36,199 bases of DNA, taken from NCBI GenBank assembly GCA_030141605.1, contig JAQGDQ010001526.1, positions 1 through 36,199 of the forward strand, in the 5' to 3' direction. Of the stretch, positions 30,301-36,199 are shown piece by piece (position 1 is the first letter of the stretch; each line of letters starts with the position of its first letter). A program made the position numbers and the translations under genes. The notes under the pieces were generated by a model, which worked only from the letters and a program-made list of their open reading frames with translations, was not told where the DNA came from and made no database searches. This stretch comes from Tubiluchus corallicola. Lineage: Eukaryota > Priapulida > Priapulimorpha > Priapulimorphida > Tubiluchidae.

Positions 30301-32906
30301 GTTGTTTTAGTGGTAGTAATCACTGTCTAATGTTGGAGGTTATGATCATAATAGTGACTAGAAATTATGGGATGTGAAAATCTAAGCTCTAATGTTATTT
30401 GAAATGCTGGCTTAATCACTACAAATGACCACTCGGAATATTGCAGACATTACGGCGTATTTTCACTGGCAGCATGTTAATTAAGTAGTAGCCATTAGAA
30501 CCATCAGATCCAAAAGCCTAACTATACTCATAAAAAATGCACAGCTACTTTACAAAATGGAGTGTTTAAGCCAAGGTAGACTGAAACAGGTGTGGCAAAA
30601 AATAAACAGAATTCTATTACCCACGGGACATTTTGTGATTTTATCTCACATATATTTGTGCTCTAGGAATAGTTTTTTCTTGTTTTCTATAAACTAATAT
30701 TCAGGTAATCTCACTAACAGTGCGCTTGTTAAGACAAGCAGTTCTCATGACAACCATCATCTGGCAAATTATGTTTTAATATTTTTATCTGGTATTTAAG
30801 GTCTGGCGACAGCAAATGCTAATACAGTGACTAATAAAGATGCGGTTGCTAAGGATGCTAAGGTTGCTAAGGCTACTATTTATGAGATGGTGGGAATAAA
30901 ACTTAGGTGTCCCATTTACAGATTATTGTATTGGTAGCATTTACCGTGTGGTTAATGTTACTTCTTGTGTGTTCTTCACTTAACTTGCAGAGTGAAGGCA
31001 AGAAAAATTTGTGTAAAAAATGATGAGTGCAATTGCTTCAGGTGGGACACTTTCTGTAATCAATTAGCAAGGCCATGAAGCTCAAACTTTAGAGAAATTA
31101 GGAAAAAGGTTTTTTAGAGGCCAACTATCCCTGAGATAACAATGCAAAATGCCCCGGGTACCAATAAATATGTTTTAGTAGGTTTTTTGTTTCATTAAAT
31201 AACTATTATTTAACATGAACTTGCCGTTACAGCTGCAGTAGCAGCAATGCCTTAGTCTCTATAGCATTTGTATCAGTTAATTAAAAGGCTGCATGACACC
31301 TGTGATGGCTAAAGCAGTACTGTCGGTTTCAAATTCTGTAATTTGGCATGGGTATGATTATTTCGAAGCACTCGTTCCTGGTGAGTGAACGGAGACTGTT
31401 CACTTCATTAAGTGTAGTGTCAAATGTCTCTACATCATCTGCTGAAAAGTGGTTAAACAAAAACATTTGCAGTTATCGCAAATTATGCACCACAACAGCT
31501 CGTTGATAAAAAACACATTTACAAATGCCACTTTTCTACAGAAACTTAAATAAAAGGTTACAGCTTCATAAGTTCAACATTTCAAAGCAGTGCTTATCTT
31601 TATGTAAGAATTCCTTAATGCAAAATTCTCAACAATAAATTAAAACGACTCTATAACATCCTTGGCTATAAACTGGAATAGGTTATTTTGCCAATACAAT
31701 TTTATTTACATGATGTGCCATTTTTGGAATTTATGTACATCTAGCTACATTTAGTTGTATCTTTTTCCAGATATAGGTAGACATGTGCAAAAGCGTGAGC
31801 TAAAAACAGATGGAGGTGAGTAAGCGTACGTACTGCCAACAGTAAGAAATAAACTACACCTGTTGAACAAAGATTAAGAACGCAAGAAAAAATCCATTGT
31901 GATATGTTGGCATGTTGAAATCGTGCTACACTACTCTTTTATGAATACAACGAAGAACACATACATGACACTTGAAGAAATCAAAATGTACATATGTACA
32001 ACTGGGCCTCTTACTGCAGGCAGTAGGTACAAAAAATGCTTTTTTAGCATACAACTTCCAAGAATTGTGCTAATCTGCTTTTGTTAAAAGAGTATTTTCT
32101 AAAGTTAAACTATAATCTAAGCTGTAAGGTGTAAATAACGTGTAGAAAACAAGTAGCAGTGTAGTATTGCAAAATTATGATCTTATTTCGTTTCACTGAC
32201 CATTCGGCTAACTTATGGCTGAAAAAGCGAATGGACCAAGAAATGAGTAAACAAGTAAGAGCTGAGCAAAAAGCAAGGAAAACAGGCAAGCAACTAAATA
32301 TATAAAACAGCAAATTAATAAATGAAACAAAATAATGATGATCTGGATGTATCTACAGGAACTTAGAAATATAATTAATATATGTTTCTATATTTAGGTT
32401 CACAGTGGACTCAATTAAAAGGTCAAAATTTAAAAGACATTGACATAGGGGATGCAGGGCTCTGGGGTTGCGATCGCAATAACTTTGTCTATTATCGACA
32501 AGGCACAGGAGGTGGCGTTAAAACTGTCGGAACTGCATGGGAACGTGTTGAATTGCCTGGAGGGCTAAGATTTCACGAAATCAGAGTTGGCCATCAGATC
32601 GTCTGGGCAATCAGATCGGGCAGACACGACAAATTATATTTTAGAAGAGGTACTCATTCCCTTCTTAATGTCATAGCAAAACTGCTATTGACTTTGTTTA
32701 CCATACTGGACCTCATAATATGATTTTTTTTACTTTTGCAGGCATCAGTAGAAATAAACCAAAAGGTGAATCATGGCATGACCCAGGTGGAGACTTAAGG
32801 AAGATCAGTTTGGATTCCAATACTAATGAATTGTGGGGATTAAGTAGAAAGTGGGAGGTTTATAGACGTACAGGTGTCCATAAGCTCAAGAATCCTGCAG
32901 GCAAAG
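26702..32906 (+). CDS. Secreted LRR / LRR-cap / tectonin-repeat protein (five exons seen, 3' end not found)
   Basis: Exons 26702-27338, 30063-30218, 31771-31815, 32398-32649 and 32742-32906 join in frame into 418 codons. Every junction is phase 1. Residues about 9-20 form a hydrophobic signal core ending near Cys25. Residues about 30-60 are Cys-containing and LRR-N-cap-like. Residues about 85-205 are irregular leucine-rich repeats. Residues 213-264 form an LRR C-cap (ICDCNLLWLC with Cys218, 220, 226, 237, 255). A short linker with a dibasic KR follows. Residues 281-418 contain three tectonin-like blades: W-x-x-L...DIDIGDAGLWG, W-x-x-V...IRVG--IVWAI and W...LRKISL...ELWGL. Tectonin propellers bind carbohydrate or lipopolysaccharide in invertebrate lectins such as tachylectin-1 and fish-egg lectins, so a role in extracellular recognition is inferred. 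Propellers usually have five or six blades. The last exon ends on a donor, so more exons are expected beyond the window. I do not know a named family with this domain order. Confidence 0.82.
27339..29341 (+). other. LRR/tectonin gene intron 1, first part
   Basis: Non-coding, AT-rich. The small ORFs have no recognisable content and none fits the phase-1 exon pattern. Confidence 0.5.
29342..29657 (-). mobile_element. 3' end of an RTE-like non-LTR retrotransposon (frameshifted)
   Basis: On the minus strand the reading VHKAVVSPTLIYGLEAASL, then EMSMLRWM, is typical of the C-terminal part of RTE/related reverse transcriptases. After one frame change it continues RRRGRPKWIWIECINRDLRE and then AWRRLIRNGDPA-stop. 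It ends with a (GAA)n-like tail complementing tcttcttcttctt at 29347-29359. It is truncated at the 5' end and lies antisense in intron 1 of the LRR/tectonin gene. Confidence 0.82.
29660..29830. repeat. Interspersed-repeat-like GC-rich fragment
   Basis: Contains gcggatgccattcctgaccc, taaccctccctatttatccg and a short C run. I recall similar wording in dispersed repeats of many animals, but the family cannot be named from this sequence alone. Confidence 0.4.
30063..30218 (+). CDS. LRR/tectonin gene exon 2 (LRR C-terminal cap)
   Basis: The acceptor is gcaaattttcag at 30062 and the donor gtaagt at 30219. With exon 1 it reads LYRNGLICDCNLLWLCEG, and later Cys residues complete an LRRCT pattern. 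It is phase 1 at both ends. Confidence 0.87.
30219..31770 (+). other. LRR/tectonin gene intron 2
   Basis: Non-coding. A short repeat ggttgctaagg/gatgctaagg lies near 30842-30873. No supported exon. Confidence 0.5.
31771..31815 (+). CDS. LRR/tectonin gene exon 3 (45-base linker exon)
   Basis: The acceptor is ctttttccag at 31770 and the donor gtgagt at 31816. It reads DIGRHVQKRELKTDGG with phase 1 at both ends, so it can be skipped without a frameshift. The KR pair is a possible processing site, which is speculative. Its support is splice-site quality, phase and open frame. Confidence 0.65.
31816..32397 (+). other. LRR/tectonin gene intron 3
   Basis: AT-rich non-coding sequence. Short ORFs on both strands have no recognisable content. 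Confidence 0.5.
32398..32649 (+). CDS. LRR/tectonin gene exon 4 (two tectonin-like blades)
   Basis: The acceptor is tatatttag at 32397 and the donor g|gtactc at 32650, which is weak but in phase. It encodes GSQWTQLKGQNLKDIDIGDA followed by GLWGCDRNN, then WERVELPGGLRFHEIRVG and IVWAIRSGRHDKLYFRR. This is the W...IDIG...LWG...YR signature of tectonin repeats. Confidence 0.85.
32742..32906 (+). CDS. LRR/tectonin gene exon 5 (third tectonin-like blade)
   Basis: The acceptor is tacttttgcag at 32741 and the donor gttagt at 32907. It reads WHDPGGDLRKISLDSNTNEL, then WGLSRKWEVYRRTG, with phase 1 at both ends. The 92-base intron between exons 4 and 5 is the shortest in the window. Confidence 0.85.
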
Positions 32907-33479
32907 GTTAGTAAATATTTAAAGTATTTGTTTCTCAAGAACATATGCTGATTTTTGTCTGCAATTCAATGAAGTTGCTTTGAAGTTTAATAATTTCAAC
33001 GTATAATATAAAAAATTGTTTGCGTGGGAAACGTTATAGTCATAAGATGAACGTTTAGTTTTGTTTTGCTTATTGTTTTTTTCTTTTGTCATAACAAAAT
33101 GATACACAAATATTTTGAAAATATAAAATACCAAATTAAAAGAAACAAGCTTGTAAATAACAAAGTTAATTAATGGATTATTGGGGCTGTTAAAAAAGAA
33201 AACTTGTAAAGGTCATGCCCCATATGGCAAATAGAAATGAATAAAAAATTAATGGGATGAAAATTTGAATGAATATGAAAATGAATGAAGCAAAAATTAA
33301 AAACGTAAAAAAGCAGATTCACGTGGGCTAAGAATGTAATAAACGTAAATAAATCAGCAAGACAATCACAACTGCAAATGGTGAGAGGAGTCAGATTATG
33401 TCCACCCACCTACAATTTTTTTCTTCTTCTTTTTATGGAGCATAGTCCATTCTTGTTCTTCTTTGAGTGTGATATGAAA
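32907..33479 (+). other. Likely intron or downstream sequence of the LRR/tectonin gene
   Basis: AT-rich, with no recognisable exon or element ends. Confidence 0.45.
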
Positions 33480-34255
33480 CATTACAGATTATAAATGATT
33501 GGATTGTGCTCCATAATAAAGAGTTTTAGGCTTTTTTTATATTTATAAATACTACGTTCTGATTTTATATGATTAGGTAGATAGTTCCAAATTAATGGAC
33601 CAATAAAGGAAATGAAATGCTTAGCAACATTCATACTGACATATGGAATAAAGTATTGATTAAATCGTACATTATGAAATCTTTCATTAATTTTGGTAGG
33701 CTTTTTGAAGAACTTTAGTAATAATTTGTTATTAGTTTTATACATGAAAATTGCAATATTATGAAACACTAACTTATCAATAGACATTTTTAAAAAAAGA
33801 GTTAAATGCTGGAGTGAATTTATTTAATCCGAAATATAAATGAAGAAATTTTCTTTGAAGACAACATAAAGGGTTAAGATTTGTCATGTATATAGCTCCT
33901 CAAAGGGAACTAACATAATTTAAATAAGGATAGACTAAAGAAAAATAAAGAGTAAGTACATCTGATTTGGACAAATTGTGTAAAATATGGGACATAGTAC
34001 CTATATTTTTGGATATTTTTAGACTAATTATTTTATATGAGAACTCCATTCCACATGATCGTGCAAAACTACACCTAAAAATCTGGTAGAATGAAAACAT
34101 TCAATAGGAAGGCCATCAATATAATGACTACAATGTGAAGGAATCGGTTTACTTTTGGAGCTACATTGAATGTACTTAGTTTTAGTGAGATTATAAGATA
34201 ATTTGTTGGCTTTAAAATAATAATTTGTTTTATGATCATTTAACATCAATGATCA
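33480..34255 (-). pseudogene. Decayed non-LTR retrotransposon, reverse transcriptase C-terminal part
   Basis: The minus-strand reading shifts frame at least twice: NKLSYNLTKTKYIQ and STRFLGVVLHDHVEWSSHIK (34249-34028), then SLVYPYLNYVSSL (to 33900), then FISFIGPLIWNYLPNHIK (33787-33482). The order KTK / FLGV / PYLNY / IWNYLP matches the 18431 element, but the sequence differs enough to be another lineage. The catalytic box is missing through 5' truncation. Confidence 0.78.
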
Positions 34256-34370
34256 GGTAAAAGAACAGTACTCAAACAATGCAATCTGTTACAATGAAAA
34301 AAATACATAGACAGAACCCCATGGGTCTAATCGTCAACAAAATGCACAATAACATACAACAATGATAATA

Positions 34371-34378
34371 ACAACAAC

Positions 34379-34442
<64 letters not shown>
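34371..34442. repeat. (AAT)n microsatellite
   Basis: A run of aataataat, nearly pure from about 34388 to 34442. Confidence 0.93.
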
Positions 34443-34558
34443 TTTTTTTTGTAAACGTGTTTACCGTAGTTAAGTATTACAATTTTACAGCTAACTACAA
34501 AGTTCTGTTCATCTTAAATTTTTTCTATATTACAATGTTTTACATGTTTGATTGTTAA

Positions 34559-35223
34559 AATAATAACTAGCGCAGGCCCCGCAAAAAATTTTGCTTATAA
34601 ACCCACTTATAATCAAAAATACGCAAACATCCTACATAGCCCTCATTTATAACGCAAAGCCAGCAGCAGCTTTTACTGAATTAAAGTTATAAGGCTATAG
34701 GTAGAGTATAATGGATGACATCAGAACAATGGCTTTGTTTCAGCAGTATTGCAAGCGAAAATTGCCAAAAATGGAACATCTAATTAACTCGCCGGCACTC
34801 TTCTTGGTGGACGTGTCCTAAAATACAGCTCACATTGTCGTGTAGCCCTGTTTAACACTAGATCGAGACCTTTCATATGACGTATAGATCGCCGCAAAGC
34901 TGTAGCGTCGAATCTTATATACATATAAAGCCCATACCAGTAGAATTAATATATAGACTAGCAAAGGCCATCAAAAAATTTTGCTTTTAAATAAACTTAA
35001 TCAAAAATGCAAGATGTTCTACATATGTTTGTCAGTTTGTAACGCAAAGCCATTGTTCTGATGTCATCCATTATACTCTACCTATAGCCTTATAACTTTA
35101 ATTCAGTAAAAGCTGCTGCTGGCTTTGCGTTATAAATGAGGGCTATGTAGGATGTTTGCGTATTTTTGATTATAAGTGGGTTTATAAGCAAAATTTTTTG
35201 CGGGGCCTGCGCCAGTTATTATT
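34559..35223. mobile_element. Foldback element with 179-bp inverted arms
   Basis: Left arm 34559-34737 and right arm 35045-35223 are reverse complements over 179 positions with one mismatch seen (34569/35213) and no indels. The outer sequence is gcgcaggccccgcaaaaaat. The spacer is about 307 bp and has no ORF. A diverged third copy of the outer arm lies in direct orientation at about 34960-35051 (actagcaaaggccatcaaaa...). No clear target duplication was found. Confidence 0.85.
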
Positions 35224-35744
35224 GTTATTATTATTAATATTATTATTATTATTATCATCATCATCATTAGTATTATTATTTTTATTATTATTATCAACTT
35301 TTCTTACTAGAATCTCTCATTATTGTCAAGCCAAAGACACTAGGTTCTGTCAATTAAAAAGCAAATTGTCGCAATTAAATATCTATATTTTACAATATAG
35401 TAATAGCGAACTGCTGTCATTGTATTTTAGTGAAGGTGATGAATTTTAATGCTGACTGTGAAGTCTTTAATTGTTTTCAAAATTACATTAGGAGAACAAA
35501 ACGTTTTGAGACAGATGTTGTTATTATTTATTTGTTATATTATTCATTGTGTCACATTTTCGAAATTGGTATAACTTTGTTGATACGTATTTGTATATGC
35601 ACAGTGCATATCTGTTTGTGTTTGAATGTATTTAAACTACCTTATTTTATCTGCACTCCTACTTGTACATACACTTGCACAGTGAGGATACATATATAAA
35701 TATATATATATCGGTTATAAAAGCCACCAAATCAGAACTAAATA
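35224..35744. other. AT-rich sequence with (ATT)n run
   Basis: Interrupted attatt/atcatc microsatellite to about 35296, continuing from the foldback right end. It is followed by AT-rich sequence with no recognisable gene. Confidence 0.5.
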
Positions 35745-36199
35745 AACTATATTTAAACTAAACTTTTCTTTAGTTTAGGCAAAAATTCTTGGGGATAAAA
35801 TAAGCTATCAAATATTTATGCACTTATATAACAGTTTAATAAAACCAATCACACTACATGGTTCAGAGTGTTGGTCTCCATTTTCCTTTAATAGCAGGAA
35901 AAAAATCCTGAAATTACAATTTAATGGGTATATATATATATATATATATATATGATGATTTACCGATGGTTCGAATTACTTGACATAAAGTCATGTAAGT
36001 TCATTCTTGGTATCAATAAATTTTCTGTTAATTGTGTGGTGAGGGGGGAGAGTTGAACCATTTCCCTCTATACACAGATGTGTGATTAGGACAATAAAAT
36101 AAAGGACAATACTTAACTCTCCACAAAATATATTGATATACAAAACCTAGGAAAAAATCTCCTTAAAACGCCAAAAGGAATATTCTTTTTACACATAAT
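35745..36199 (+). pseudogene. Third decayed non-LTR retrotransposon fragment
   Basis: The plus-strand reading, with frame changes and stops, shows LYNSLIKPITLHGSECW, then after a (TA)n insert SCKFILGINKFSVNC with VVRGE. This resembles the FCK-ILGV-K-T-N--V-GELG block of non-LTR reverse transcriptase C termini. It is heavily degraded, interrupted by a (TA)n run at about 35930-35953, and continues past the window edge. Confidence 0.65.

Noticed and set aside
30801-30891. Possible extra exon of the LRR/tectonin gene (GLATANANTVTNKDA)
   Set aside because: The acceptor is weak, and no donor gives the phase-1 end needed to join 31771. Exon 2 already joins exon 3 in frame.
32742-32906. Stand-alone small gene at 32720-32911
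   Set aside because: It is the exon 5 frame of the LRR/tectonin gene read with flanking intron bases. Acceptor, donor and phase fit the exon model.

Overview
The window is nuclear DNA from an animal, almost certainly an invertebrate. It has GT-AG introns of 0.1 to 3.7 kb, AT-rich non-coding DNA, an importin-7 orthologue split into small exons, a tandem C2H2 zinc-finger gene, and a secreted LRR/tectonin gene. The repeats (5S-derived SINE, hAT-, pogo- and Mutator-like non-autonomous elements, 5'-truncated non-LTR retrotransposons, minisatellites) fit a marine or lophotrochozoan-type genome. The sequence alone does not fix the species.

Layout. (1) 1-10585: the 3' part of an importin-7/8 gene on the + strand. 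Six coding exons (473-693, 2174-2319, 3249-3382, 5379-5526, 9201-9317, 10500-10585) join in frame into 283 codons plus stop. Its introns hold a 66-bp minisatellite that carries the splice acceptor, a hAT-like element, a 20-bp minisatellite, a 5S-rRNA-headed SINE, a nested hAT-like/TA-flanked element pair with a 66-bp perfect palindrome, a pogo-like MITE and a CA-rich tract. (2) About 11.37-25.46 kb: a degenerate direct tandem duplication. Copy 1 (about 11368-20325) and copy 2 (about 20684-25460) each start with a 24-bp minisatellite. Copy 1 alone has an 11-finger C2H2 ORF (minus strand, 14913-15839) abutting a 22-unit array of AP-1-type sites. Copy 1 also carries a 930-bp Mutator-like element and a truncated non-LTR retrotransposon. 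Copy 2 carries a 909-bp TIR element. For each of these insertions the other copy shows the empty site. (3) 26702-32906 (open at the 3' end): a + strand gene for a secreted protein with signal peptide, LRR, LRR C-terminal cap, short linker and at least three tectonin-type beta-propeller repeats. All its introns are phase 1. (4) 33.48-36.2 kb: decayed non-LTR fragments and a foldback element with 179-bp arms.

The three genes do not form an operon or an evident pathway. Importin-7 is a nuclear import receptor, the zinc-finger protein is a likely DNA binder, and the LRR/tectonin protein is a likely extracellular recognition protein. The most noteworthy points are the LRR/tectonin architecture, the minisatellite that multiplies a functional 3' splice site, and the zinc-finger/AP-1 array locus inside the tandem duplication.
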